64,000 nt of DNA from Varroa destructor (taxonomy: Eukaryota; Arthropoda; Arachnida; Mesostigmata; Varroidae). Location of the stretch: positions 38,387,498-38,451,497 of the forward strand of contig NW_019211460.1 of the NCBI RefSeq assembly GCF_002443255.2, in the 5' to 3' direction. The position numbers were made by a program, and so were the translations under genes. The notes under the pieces are model-generated. The model worked only from the letters and a program-made list of their open reading frames with translations, ran no database searches and was not told where the DNA came from. This document shows, piece after piece, positions 13,387 through 25,339 of this stretch. Each line of letters begins with the position of its first letter. Position 1 is the stretch's first letter.

Positions 13387-13590
13387 GTTTTAGTCAGAGA
13401 GCAAACATTCTATTTCTGCCGAATAAGCGACTATTATGTCGCTGGAAAATTCACGGCTGTCCATAGTGACTTTAAGGTGTAAACACTTTGTGACACGAGC
13501 GTCTATTTCGCATGGACGGTATACCTCACTATTTACTACTTTTAGAGTTAACTTACCTTTACCCAGTACAGCCTGAAGTGTTGACATGTA
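13387..13590 (-). pseudogene. Gypsy-type retropepsin fragment
   Basis: The minus-strand frame 13,587-13,390 reads like the second half of a Gypsy aspartic protease. It has a hydrophobic LTLKVVNSE strand, then LHLKVTMDSREFSSDIIVA and a terminal IECLL followed by SD. The family pattern here is a strand, then 'V-x-x-x-x-F-x-x-x-F-I-V-A', then I/L-L-G-x-D-F-L. The catalytic DTG/DSG motif and the final G-x-D-F-L are not intact. RT does not follow on the same strand, so this is an isolated fragment. The match is by pattern only and I am moderately sure of it. Confidence 0.5.
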
Positions 13591-14283
13591 TGAAAGTCGG
13601 GATCCACTTCAACCGGTTACTACAATACAATGAATGATAGGTACTCAATTAGTAGTATCCGAACTTCGTCACGAAATGCAGACTCTACATGGTTGAGCTA
13701 ATTCGTCACAACTCGACTACTAATAGAAACTGCACGAGTTTCAGCTGTGGCGAACTAAAAAGTTGTGTGACACAACACGGATCAGTTGAGAGGCATTCAA
13801 ACACTTTTGGCTTTCGATAAGTTTAAGGCGATATTCGAACGAGCTGTCAGCAGCCGATCCCCGCCTTTCCCTTTCCTACACCGATTCTTTCCATACTGTT
13901 AATCATATGGTATTAGCTCAAGGCGTACGCAGTGTTGTTGTATGGCGCACGACTAGCGGACGAGATAGCGGTTTCACAACGTGTCCCGTAAACGAGAACT
14001 ACCATCTTATGAGAACGATGCACGAAGGTGGCGCTCTTAATCACATCTCGAGGACACACACCCACACACACACACACAGACACACACACCCACACACACA
14101 CACATGGATCGGGCATACTGACACCCTCGCCTCGACAATATACGGCTAAACACGATACAATGTAACGCTGATGGAAAGGATCATGGATTCACACAGGTTG
14201 ATTATGATTACGTTGTTAAATAGCCAGTGGCGTATTAAATGTCAACATTTCAAATATCGAGCATTTGCTCATTATTCAAAACT
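13591..14283. other. Intergenic with CA repeat
   Basis: No gene is seen. The two open frames over 13,907-14,149 (plus) and 13,913-14,116 (minus) exist because the CA/TG repeat has no stops in those frames. Confidence 0.6.
14053..14104. repeat. Imperfect (CA)n microsatellite
   Basis: A CA dinucleotide array of about 50 bp, broken by three substitutions (two CCC and one AGA interruption). It is the only sizeable CA array in the window. Confidence 0.95.
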
Positions 14284-14805
14284 CTATTTCGTATAAGATT
14301 TCCAGTGCATAAGACCTTTCATGTGCAAGTCGTACTTTTTTTGGAAAAAATTCTGACTTAACTTGGAGCTGCGGTGTCCGATTCGTTCCCGCGCTTGATT
14401 CATTCGGATGCTAAGGCACCACTTCTCGCCACCGGTAACGATTCTACATAGAAACTTATCATTGCGATTGCGTGTTGCGTGCTCGGTGTTGGGCGGAATG
14501 TCTAGAGCCAATCAAAAATTGTATGATTAGCTCAGCTTATAGGGCACTCGTGTTCCAACTGTGTGTAGGTAAAAGTGTTCTCGATTCATATTTCTACAGC
14601 GCCTGCCTATAGTTACAGCTGCCTTCATTCGGCCCCTCTTAGTCTCAGATGGCCGATGGTCAGGACACAGTTTGTCATTCAAAGATGCCACTACTAAACC
14701 TCGTAAAACACGTTCAGACAGTCTTCTTCAGCGCGGAGTTCACACTGCACATGATATAAATACCTTGCGCTGCCTGGACAATTTTTTTACCTAGTGAAAG
14801 GACGA
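14284..14805 (-). pseudogene. Decayed mariner transposase (N-terminal half)
   Basis: On the minus strand, about 14,795-14,640 translates to GKKIVQAAQGIYIMC followed by a CFTRFSSGIFE block. This is the mariner helix-turn-helix region (A-A-x-x-I ... W/C-F-x-R-F-x-S-G-x-F). After frame breaks, about 14,540-14,520 gives GTRVPYKLS, the linker W-V-P-H-x-L-S/T. Then 14,511-14,284 carries FLCRIVTGGEKWCL and a later GLMHWKSYTK. In active mariners this is F-L-x-R-I-V-T-G-D-E-K-W with the first catalytic aspartate; here that D is G. The H-x-E/K-x-L stretch that follows in the family is partly kept. The second half (Q-x-D-N-A-x-x-H and the final aspartate) is missing. At least three frame disruptions make it inactive. 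The family call is firm. Confidence 0.85.
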
Positions 14806-16186
14806 AATTAATTGGAAAAGCTATTTTTTGCCACACTTGCAGACACTGAAAATACTTATGATCTGAAGCATCTAACAAAAATTGGTCTTATTTGTGTTAG
14901 GACAAGGTGTATGTATATAAGGGTTCGTAATACGTATTTCAGTTTGTCGATTAAAACGAAGTGACAAAACGCAGAAATTACTATCGATTTCAGCTTTACT
15001 AGGTGAAGTTCGATGGTGGCACTAAAAAAAAAACATGACAATAAGAGTAGATAACAAGGAGAGGCTAGCGCATACGCGGACCTTCGAAACAATTCCATAA
15101 TTTGCCACCAACTACGTCAACCGTTCAGAAACAGAGATCTCTTTAACTTCTTAGTACAACTTACATAGTCAATGTTACGCTAGATGAAGCATTGAGGACG
15201 ATTCTTCTGATTTATGTACCATTGACAAGGAAAAATTTCCCAAACAACTGACCTACCACAACAGGCCATACAACGAACCAGCGTGTTTCCGCATGAAGCA
15301 TTCGAGCAACACGATTATTTAAAATATCGATGAATTACGAAATGCAGCAAAGTCAACCAATAGATCCATTTGTAACAAACAGAAAGAAAGGCTCGACGGT
15401 GAACTTATGTTTTTCTTGAAAAATGTTACATAATTCATTAGAGTGGGGTAGAAAGCGGCCCAGAAGGCTGATCAAATGAACCAACTAAAAGACGATACAT
15501 ATCGCGACTTAGCTTGAGATACCCGAACGGCCATATGTCTTCCAAGACCGGCGTCCAAGGAAGCGGCGGAAATATACTTTTATATATGTTAGAAATCAAA
15601 AACAAAATTGTCACCAGAATGGGGTGGTGTAATTTTTCCGCAAAATAGTACCTTCTCCCTGCAATTGGGTAGACCATACACTAGCCGTAAGGCAAATAAC
15701 GGAACGAGAACAAGTTCAAGATGATTTAATAGTACCACATCGCTGCTTAAGAGGGCATGCAAAGATGAGATATTACATTTAATAATTAACACGGAAAATC
15801 TTATTTGGGATGCTTTTTTTAGCTAACGGAAAAAGCTAAGTATTACGCTAAATTTACAATGGGTATAGATAACGTTCGAACAAAAACAAAAATCAACCCA
15901 GATCATTTACCAGGCCAACGAAATACATATATATATCAAGCCTATATTAAACCTGTAGGTATTCTATTATCAACGGCAACTGGTGGGAAAGTCTAGCTCT
16001 AAAAGTGAACATCCAATATCGTCATCATGTAAGTAGAGTAAATGATGATAAAGCATCATTACATACTGTTACAGCCGTTTTAGTCGGAAGACTGTATTAT
16101 TCATCCCGTTATGTATTAGTAAATGGGGCTCGCTTCTCGGCATACGGGAAAACGAGCTCGGTACTATATATATATATGCTATTGAA

Positions 16187-16238
16187 AATACGTAATACGT
16201 CCTGTGGCAGTTTGTGCCAATATTACGTATAACGTATT
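16187..16238. repeat. 52-nt nested hairpin
   Basis: Outer arms AATACGTAATACGT (16,187-16,200) and ACGTATAACGTATT (16,225-16,238) pair at 13 of 14 positions. Inside the loop a second pair, TGGCA (16,205-16,209) and TGCCA (16,215-16,219), extends the fold. There is no coding context. Confidence 0.8.
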
Positions 16239-19200
16239 AAATTGTTCGGTATGAAATATGATAAAGATTCATCTCATATTGCAGTATGACGTTGTTACAT
16301 GACGGCTCGACATTTGACGACACGCTTTTTTTAGGTAGTATATTTTTGTGCCTCTTAAAATTGGGGCCGTTCACCCGAATCACGTCTTATGGGTTTCAAG
16401 CGAATAAGCTGTAGTGAATCACAAAAAAATCAACAAAGGTTTTTTGTGGTACTTTTAGATCTAGTGATAGTACCAACTAAGCAAACATGATGCTATGAGG
16501 GCTTTTTTATGGTCTTACTAAAAGTATGCAATATATTCGAAGGGATCCCCGGTTAATTTTTGAAGTCCCATAATACTTTTTAGTACACTCCTGTGGAATA
16601 CGGCGAACATTCAAGAAACGCCGTAGCATCGCGTTTTTGATCCATGTAACATTCGAATTTGTAAAAATTATTCTGTATCGCTGTCAAAAGCGTTAGACGC
16701 CATTCAAAGCACCTGACGAGCCTGTGATGAAGTTGTATCTTCGAAAGAAACTGACAGTTATCGTATCTCAGACAATGCAGCAGGGGTTTGAACGACGTCT
16801 CAGTATTCCTAAGGAAACTTATTACGGTATCGAGCAAACCCGCTGGACTTCTAGAAATCCTCGTAAATACTGTCGACCAGAAAGTATTGAAAAACTATTG
16901 ATTTAGGCATCATTTAAACACAAAAAAAATCGGCTCATACATTCGGTGCATCTGAAGTACTGATATCAGGAGACTGTGATAGTTCGATTAAACCTTTAAC
17001 ACCTTCAAGCCATTAAACCTTTGAAAAACGTCTTCTTTTCTCATATATCGAATACACCTATGAATAATATCATACATATACTTAACTCATAAGGAAGACT
17101 TCTGAATTTCCCAGGAAGTCAATGGTCTTATATACAATATATTTTTAAGTAAATGTCGTTCCCTTAAGTTGTGAACAGTCTGGCTGTGGGTCAATTTGAA
17201 TTAGATCTAGTTCTTTGGCTCGGAAGTTGAGAGGCAACCTAATGATTTTATTTTAGGTTGTCTTGGCAATGAAAAACATATTTATCACGCATTATAGTAA
17301 GTTTTAACTTACGAACGACACTTTTAATCAGATGATGTATTAATAAAGCTAGTGACACTATTCAGGACCATCTAATATTCCATTTTGAACTGAGTACATT
17401 GAAATAAAATTAGGGTTTTTTTTAAAAGGCCTTCGGTTACTCAAAAAATACTGCGGTTTAGACAGGTTCAAAGGCTGATTGTATTCATTTCTAAGATTCC
17501 AAAATATTGTTATAGTGGTACGCCTAGGACAAGGAAATGAGACGTAAGGTTTATGTCAACCCCTTATTTAGTAAGCCTACTCTATACGCAAGGATTTTAC
17601 GAGTCAGTGTATACGGAAGAAAAAGCGCTGTCTTAAAGACGTCTTCTAACTGTAATTTCGGATCGAACAATTCGGGAATCTTGTCCGCATTATTTCTAGT
17701 TGTCAGATGTTCTAGTTTCAAATCTAGTTCGATGTTGATTGTACCCTTTGCGTAGAATATACAGTTTCTAACTGTTCAATAAATGTATTACTACCATAAA
17801 GGTAAAGGCGAAAGGAAAATGAAGTCGCCTAGCAATGCTTAGAAGTGAAAATGTCCGAACTTGTTTTTAAATGCTGCTCAGTATTATGGTGATCAGGATC
17901 CGCAATTCTGATGACTGCGTTCTTTGGCATAATTTCGATTTTTGGCATAAAATCCATGTTTCGTATAGTACAGCGATCGTCTTGCGAATAGGAGCGCTGT
18001 AGGAAATATGTCCTATAAACTCGCATGCATGCTAGAGATAAGCGACCGTAGTACGTATTTTCAATAAGAACCTGTCAGGCTGTTTCTGCTCTGCTGAGGT
18101 AAATGTTTCAATTGAGGTCGCAGTGTTGTAGTGTATTAAAGTGCTGACAAACATGCGTGATGAATTAGAATAACTTAACGACTCGAAAAGGCACTCCAGT
18201 TGGTTGACGGTCATGAATACAGGAGTCTAGAGATACGATCGGATTATATAGCGCCAATGACGTTTCGTTGTATTAGTTTAAGGTAAGATTTTTGAAGAAC
18301 ATATAACAGTATATCTACATGTACACTCTCGTCTCCCTATTGGCTTTAATCGAGCCACTTTCGTCCGCAGCTGTTCGTGTATGTGTCCGTAACGACGGTG
18401 GCCGACGGTGCGGCTTTTTCGAACCAAATGGTTCCTTTCTCCATTCGATCCATCACCGGATTTGAGATTAAACTTCCTTCTAGCGAAATCCTTTGTCCCA
18501 TATGGTACGTCTACCCGTCGCCTTCACAATGCTGTGTGAGAGAGGGCCGTGTTTGGCGTCATGCTGACGAGCTGGTTCTCCGCTGGATTCCTGCAGCAGT
18601 AAAGTTTCTTTGCATCGATTTTGTTTTTCCTTAACCTATGTCAAACAGAGGAAAATGAGAAAACGATGAACTCGTTCGAAGAGCCGTTCGACGAGCGAGA
18701 AAAAATCATTTGCTCTACACGGTTAATTCCTGGGTCAAAACACTCGGTGGCGTAGAAAAAAGCAGATCCTTTTAGAGACTCCTAAGCAAAAGAATAATCA
18801 TCAATACCGGCTAAATTATCCATAAAATATACTCTTAGTTTTATAGATTCAAAGGAATAATTTGTTCGTTTACGAAACGCCTTAAGGATTTGTACACACG
18901 ACACAGGCCTCAGAAACGCGTATTCACGTACGCTCTACATACTGGTTACGGTAAAGGCTAATGGTCAAATTGTGTGTATATGCGAATTGCAACTTAACTG
19001 GTCCGAGCTGATTGTTTCGTGGGATTGAACTTACGTACATGCCATATTATTAGTTTCACAGGATACTTAGATATTTGGCCCGGTCGAGTGTTACGGTCTT
19101 CTCCATGTCACGAAAAACATTTAATACGGAAAGGTACCGATATATCGGAAGTAGAATGTCGACAACGACGGTGCTTATAGTCGTATAGAAACGGGTGTGT

Positions 19201-21271
19201 GGCTCCGTAAGCTCTGAAAGGATATCATGAGTAGGGTAGTGCCGAAAGTGGATTTTGCATGCGAACGACGTTGTCCTTATTGAACTACCCGCGAATAAAA
19301 TATGACGTGAACCAATGGAACATGTCCACCGCATATGAGAAAGGTGTTTCCCAGCACAAATCGGACTCAGGCGTTTGTTATTGCTAATTTTGACTAACTT
19401 TTACATTATACGGAGGAGCTCGTAGAGACCTTACTGAGAAAATTGTTTTGTCGTGTTCAAAACTAACTGAGCACAATACTTATGCGTTTTGTTTGCGACA
19501 CGAAATCGTTATTTTTTTAATTTTTGTTTTTGGATAAATTTGCTTACGTTATGCTAAAATGTCCAACCTGTAACCTTGGAAATTTCGCGGCATGGCAAAT
19601 CTTTTGTGGCGGGGATGCCACCTGTTCTCAATCACCTTATAAGAAGGTCTTACGCAAGCTTCCACAACGTATTAAGCAGTAGTTTTAAAGAACATGGTGC
19701 ACGTCGATTGCTAGCTTTTATTAGTGGGGTAGGACGATGCAGATAATGGTGCATTGTAGTTTGAAGACGCCTACAAGACCCATCTGGAACGAGCGATACT
19801 GTTTCGTGTACCTAATAATTATTTTTGAATGTTTCCATAAATCATATATCGAATCCAACATATTACAGGTTTCGTTCGCTAAAAAGCACAGCCCATATCA
19901 GAGAAGGTTGGAAAGCTTAAATTATACCAGAGAGAGAGACGACCTTTGGTACATCGGGTCCAAATTGGATATTTTTTATTGGAATTAATATAAATATCAT
20001 TCATATTATTCTAGTGTTAGGTCCCAGTTGCTTTCGTGAAAGATGGGATAAGATGTTGTTATAGATCTATTTTACATTATATATACCTCAGAACCTGCAC
20101 CATAGAGTTAATGTTGGCCCAATCAAAGTGGACTTCATAGCTGTCATGTCTGCGCCCTTGACCCTTGGAGTCGATAATATTTAGTAGCGTAGTGCTAACT
20201 ATATAGACACGTACGCAGGAGAAAAGAAAGCCGATCCCTCCTTAGTCAACGTGTACAGACGTCTAAAGATGCGTATACGTATCCGCGGAAATGCTGTTTG
20301 TGGCTTATAAGTTTTTCTAATATTGTGGCTAATCGTCGGCCTGTTAATCATTTTTAATACCAGAAAAAGGACCAGTTCTTTCTGCAAGAACGGTGCGTCG
20401 TTTTAAGCAAATATCCAGTGTGCTTTACGCGAGGCAAGATTTCTAAGAGACAAAGTAGTTGATACTCAATAGAATTTAAAGTTAAAAGCTCGACAAAAAT
20501 GACCAAAACACTATTTTTGATAGATGTGGGTGTTTTATACAGAAGCTAAAAGCTCTGTTGAATAGCAAAATATCAATCGCCAATAGGGTCGTCTAAATAA
20601 GGTCCAAGGGCTGGTCTCTTTGAGAATTCCCCCGTCTTTACGTAGGTTTGTATTTGGTCGAAGTTTTGAGCACTTGCATTTTTGGGATGTTTAATTTGTT
20701 AGCTGCCCAAATTTAACTACGTTGGTTTTTTTGTATACTTTGCAATATCGCTTTACGTACGGTTACTATCTGTGGGTTAAAGAAGGCATATTTTGAAAAT
20801 GATTAATACACGACGTTACTCCGAATCAAACGTACGAGCCGAATAAATAACGGTTATATCCAGTCAAGGAGGGCTTCTGGCAGATGCGAAAAATTTCGTT
20901 GAAAGACTTATTCTCGTTTAGAAGCTGTGTTAGAAATAACTTCCGGAGGAACAACAAGTTCGGACGTTGTACATATTGCGTCGTTAATATTTATACTCGT
21001 TATACAAACGTATTGGATACCCTGGTCAGCAAAGTTGACAAGAGAGGTAGTATTCATAGTATCAGTTTATCTAAGTACACTTATGTATTTGGAGTTGCTT
21101 TTTTCTACTGCGATTTAGCTCTATCATGATTTGACCTGCACTATCAACAAACCCACGTCTGAAGAATCTTTTTGAGGAGTACAAGAGTTTACATTGAACC
21201 ATAGTCAAATAAGCCCAATGCTAGCCCTTCACAAAATTCGAAAATAGGTAGATGAATGATAATAGTTGTAA

Positions 21272-21325
21272 TATTTTGCATATAGATAATATATATATAT
21301 ATATATATTATATATATGCAAAATA
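21272..21325. repeat. Inverted repeat flanking an AT array
   Basis: TATTTTGCATATA (21,272-21,284) and its perfect complement TATATGCAAAATA (21,313-21,325) enclose a run of alternating AT. The whole 54-bp block is close to self-complementary. Confidence 0.85.
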
Positions 21326-21447
21326 ACGTTGCATTCTAAGATAAATATTTTCTTGATTCACTTGGATTAGTTTGCGACTATCCAAAGATGAACTTAGTAT
21401 GTCACAAATAATACCAATGAATCTCCTCGGTACAGAAGGACGTGTCG

Positions 21448-21480
21448 TAGTTTATAGGCGAAGCCTATAATTATAAACTA
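21448..21480. repeat. Compact double inverted repeat
   Basis: TTATAGGC and GCCTATAA form an 8-bp stem with a 3-nt GAA loop (21,452-21,470). TAGTTTATA (21,448-21,456) also pairs perfectly with TATAAACTA (21,472-21,480). The two pairings are alternatives over the same bases. Confidence 0.8.
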
Positions 21481-21859
21481 TGAAAAATTGTGTAAAATGT
21501 GCAATTTAATAATTTACTCCATTGGTTGCTGTAGTAAGATGTTGTTCCAAAAAAATATCTTGTTTTTAATTAATAAGTCGTCACCGTATTGTACCTACTG
21601 AGATCAGCAACGCGTCCTAAAGATCTGTGAACCCTTAGTGCGTTAAGAGCCGTAGTTCATCTTAAAATATACACAAACGCCTTGAGCACTGCTCCAGAAC
21701 CCTGGAAAAGTAGAGAAACCTTTTCCAATTAAAAAGAAAAATAGCACAAAATATAGAGAAATTCGTATACTGACATGCCGCTACCTTATCTTACTTTTAT
21801 TGCGCAATGTGTTCTTATCGTATGTTGGCAACTAGTAACTTAGAATATATCGAATAGAT

Positions 21860-21882
21860 CTAGCAACTAGAATAGTTGCTAG
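21860..21882. repeat. Perfect 10-bp hairpin
   Basis: CTAGCAACTA (21,860-21,869) and TAGTTGCTAG (21,873-21,882) are perfectly complementary with a 3-nt GAA spacer. Confidence 0.9.
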
Positions 21883-22759
21883 GGAGAAGTATCCTCAAAA
21901 ACATCGTTCCGCCTTGACCACAAATAAGCTCTGATGCAAAAATAATCGCAACGGCTATACATTGAGAATCTATTACTACTGATGGTCAATATTCAAACAT
22001 TTTACTGTGGACCGGAGAACAACTTATAATTAGCTAACTTCGTACTTTCATTGGCTGGAGTGCATTCGTGTTCGATAATATAATTTCCTTGCGATACTTC
22101 ATTCTTTTCGGCAGTAGAGGATACCTAAAATTTTACAATCAGCCTTTAATTCATTTCAAAGTAAACATTTATTGATTATGATTCACAACAATTTGACGAT
22201 CTCTTTGTCACAACATTTGTCACTACTCTTTATCTAAAAAATTTTGTCGTTTTGTAAAAACATCTTCGTATAGCATTAGCAGGTATCTGCTAGAGGTTTT
22301 GGAACGTAAATTGCTAAATAGCTTCCTCAAATACGCTAATATGAACTCCCATTAAAGAACTTTTATTTGTATTGGTGTGTTTATTTTTGCTAAAAGATTT
22401 CTAGGACTAGACAGGCCACGTAAGCTATTTTTTTTTACTGCAAATCTATAAATTTATCAAAAAAAGGCTGCATGTCGTAAATTGGGATTTCCGTATCGGT
22501 GGGCGCCAGAGCTATCAATAATATGACACTGGACAATAGAAATATTTATTTCCCACCCTATCTGAAAGGCTATTTGCTACTCGGTGGTATTTCATCATTT
22601 GCACAAGTTCAAAATCGTCAAAATAAATATTATATAAGAGGTATAAATCAACATTGTAAAAAATATTATGAGTTTTCCCAAAATAGTAGTTATTTACTCA
22701 TTTTACTTCAGTGCTTCTGTTATGTACGGTGATTGTTGAGTGAGAATAATTAGTTATTG

Positions 22760-23660
22760 CTACAGATTGCAAGCCTGGCGTTCTTTTCTTACTTTCGCTT
22801 GTTTTGTTGTTCGAAAGATCTTCGCTGACATTCCGTTTACCTGCCTTCGTCCCCTCCTTGTTTTGCCTCCTTGTATGTCCCCCCGAACATTTTCAGCCCA
22901 CCTTGACCCTGTCCCATTAAGTACTATCCGCAGCAGTTCTCCACAACGTCCGAAAAACAACAAAGCAAGGGGGAAACAGGAAGAAGTGAGAGGGAAGAAA
23001 GGCTAGTGATGCTGCTGGCAGCACCTGAAACGGGAAGGGAAACGACAGCAGCAGTAGTCGGATAACAACGATATGATGGTTACAGGGACGCGACGCATTG
23101 GTAGCTTTGCGATGTCCAGCGAGCGAATAGTCGAACAACACAGTGGATTTGGGAAAAGACGTTGGTTGAGCGTGGGAAAGCTACCGATTCTGCAAGTATC
23201 CAGACGACAGCTGAGATCAGTATCTGGCCTTTGCAGGTGGGGTTCAGCCAGACTCTACAGTGCAGTAGCTACTGCTGTTGCTGATTGTAAAAATAGACGC
23301 CCGTGTGAAGGACACGGAATCAATTCGAACAAAATCTGGCCCTCCGAGGGGTGGAAAGGAATAGGACATGTTTCAACCCACCTACGGCAGCGGCCTGTTT
23401 GCCCTCGTTAGCCTTCCTCTGCGATTGTTCTCTTTGGACGCGTCAGGGGTATGGTGGTATTAATAAGATAGGAACGGAGGAAGCTGACGAGGCCGGGACG
23501 ATTGCAATAGGCAATATGGCAACCGCCATTGTAGCACTTAGTTTAGTCTGAGCGTATATTCCTGGGAAAGGGATCGCTCCAGGGAACAGACTACGGTTAC
23601 GAAGTGTCGATATAGAACATGAGGTAAGGAAACGGATCCTGTTAGAGTAGTTAACAGGCT
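22760..23660. other. GC-richer island of unknown role
   Basis: This block is clearly richer in G and C than its flanks. It holds overlapping open frames on both strands (plus 22,740-23,006, 23,073-23,411 and 23,351-23,551; minus 22,760-22,963 and 22,917-23,141). None is recognisable. A GAG|GTAAGG donor-like site lies near 23,621 and a GATC|GTAAGT site near 23,792. The island could be a 5' untranslated exon or regulatory region of an unseen gene, or a transposon fragment. The sequence does not decide between these. Confidence 0.3.
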
Positions 23661-23953
23661 AATCTTTGCTCCTGAGACTAATGGCTGAACAAGGAAACGT
23701 CACGCCATTTGCACGCCTGTTTTTATACTAAGAAAATTCTGCAGATCCGTCTCAGTGACATCCGGCCAGCTTGAATCATAACACGTTCGATCGTAAGTAC
23801 AGTGCATGCTCTGCCATTCATTTTAATAATTTGTAACATATACGTTTGTTCTAAAACAGGACGCAACAATAATCGACAATTCGATCTTTACTTTTTTTCC
23901 TAATTTTCTTCTACAGGACACCTTAAATAGACCGAGAGTCGATGGTTCTAGTA

Positions 23954-23975
23954 GTAGTTCACTGGTAGTTCACTG
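23954..23975. repeat. 11-bp tandem duplication
   Basis: GTAGTTCACTG occurs twice head to tail with no spacer. Confidence 0.95.
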
Positions 23976-24105
23976 GGTTTGAATGTACAATTCGATAATC
24001 GTTGGAATTTTTTGATAGAGGAATAATAGAGTATAGACGGTCGTGGATCTGATGAAATAGTTACATTGGAAAAGTCGAGAGGATTATTTGTCTTGATTCT
24101 GATCG

Positions 24106-24135
24106 ATAACAGGTAACTTTATAACAGGTAACGAT
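24106..24135. repeat. 15-bp tandem duplication
   Basis: ATAACAGGTAACTTT is followed directly by ATAACAGGTAACGAT, identical over the first 12 bases. The unit contains a GGTAAC donor-like site, duplicated by chance. Confidence 0.9.
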
Positions 24136-25339
24136 TACGCACCTATCGACAGATACAACTTTTCTAGTTCTAGTGTCTCAACCTCCGTCCATGTTTATCA
24201 GTGGTTATGTTATTGATTTAAGAGTACATATACATCGTGGTAAAAGAGGAACACACAGAAAACAAAATTAGCATACCTTATTCTAATACGGATAATCTGC
24301 TGCAAAAAACCTGAATGGCCCAATCTATTCCTTCACACGATATTCGGGAGAAATTGGGACACGATTGTTTTTAAATAAGTAGGTATTTGGATGGAATCCC
24401 TTGTGCCATGCCAATGAGAAATATCCTTACGAATGCGTTTATTGAATGTAATCCTTATGCCGTTCCCCACACAGTTTCAATTTAAAGTCCAAACTACTTC
24501 CAAATTTTTTTATTTAAAATTTTTTTGAACAGTTTTACTAACTGTATAATAATAAGTATCAGTAAAACGACATCAACACATGCTGACTCGTTCTGAAACA
24601 AGAGTTTGCCAGAAACAAAAAAGGGAGATTTGAAACTTCGAGACTTGAAAGCCAAAAATCCAGAAAGCCCACAAATATTAGAGTTAAATTGTTGGACCTA
24701 TGTTTTGGGCATGGAGCTCTTTTCGCGGAAGAAAAAAATCGAAGAAAGTCCACAAAACAGAACGCCGCGCTCTTAGTCGTTATAAAACGATTGACAAAGT
24801 CGAAGATGGGCCCTATCTCGAAAAACCTAGACAATGGTCTTACGCGACGTAGGCCCATTTCTGGGCTCGAGTACGATCAAGATTGTCGTACAGGTGAAGG
24901 TCGGGTCTCTCATTGTTCATAAAGCTCCGTATAGAATATCTCACGACTAGAATATGCTCTCCCGCCATTGCTGCTCTTAGCTGCTAAAACTTTAAAACAA
25001 GGCGAGTACCGCTGGGAAACTCTAGATGCGACCCTGAAGATTATTAAATAAAGTTCCTTTCCCGCTTCAATCGTCAAATGATCAGACGCTACGTATAAAA
25101 CACCATTGACGACAAGCTAGGTAAAAAGAGATGCTTTAAATCTAGTAGTATACCGTAAAATATAAAAAGAGGGGAAAAAAAAGGGAAATAAGCCTCTTTT
25201 TCCTTTTAAGAAATATTCAGCAGCAGCAAACTTACCAAAAGATACAGAGAGAGGGCATAGAGGGAACCAGAAAAAATGCCGATATTAGTGAGCAAGAATA
25301 GCATGGCGGACAGGGCATAATCGGAAATTGGCGATTGGA

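Larger units (their letters stand above)
8240..13389. other. Intergenic, low-complexity tracts
   Basis: There is no supported gene. A plus-strand 108-codon frame (8,243-8,569) and minus-strand frames over 8,241-8,749 overlap one another and cannot all be real. The minus frame contains KPLKLATVN, faintly like the start of a LINE endonuclease. Short repeats within the stretch are listed separately: tandem duplications at 10,664-10,718, (GGCC)4 at 10,147 and (AT)19 at 11,413. Confidence 0.5.
14806..22759. other. AT-rich intergenic stretch
   Basis: Many short open frames occur on both strands without recognisable domains. The largest (19,056-19,334 minus; 16,580-16,837 minus; 18,377-18,634 plus; 20,884-21,129 plus) show no signal, motif or splice context that I could support. 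Four inverted repeats are listed separately. Otherwise I see nothing. Confidence 0.5.
23661..25339. other. Intergenic, leading into a LINE
   Basis: No supported gene. Opposed open frames overlap at 24,559-24,922. The plus-strand one (24,689-24,922) could be a relic of the LINE ORF1 or of the start of ORF2, because it lies just upstream on the same strand, but it has no diagnostic motif. A small inverted repeat pairs AAAAAGAGG (25,164) with CCTCTTTTT (25,193). Confidence 0.4.

Noticed and set aside
13907..14149. Opposed open frames rich in Thr-His or Cys-Val.
   Set aside because: Translation of the CA/TG microsatellite.
14520..14600. tRNA-like stretch: TTAGCTCAGC (A-box-like) and a GTTCTCGATTC (B-box-like) about 50 bases later.
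   Set aside because: It does not fold into a cloverleaf, and the minus strand of the same bases encodes the mariner linker GTRVPYKLS between two other transposase blocks. The A-box likeness is a coincidence of antisense coding.
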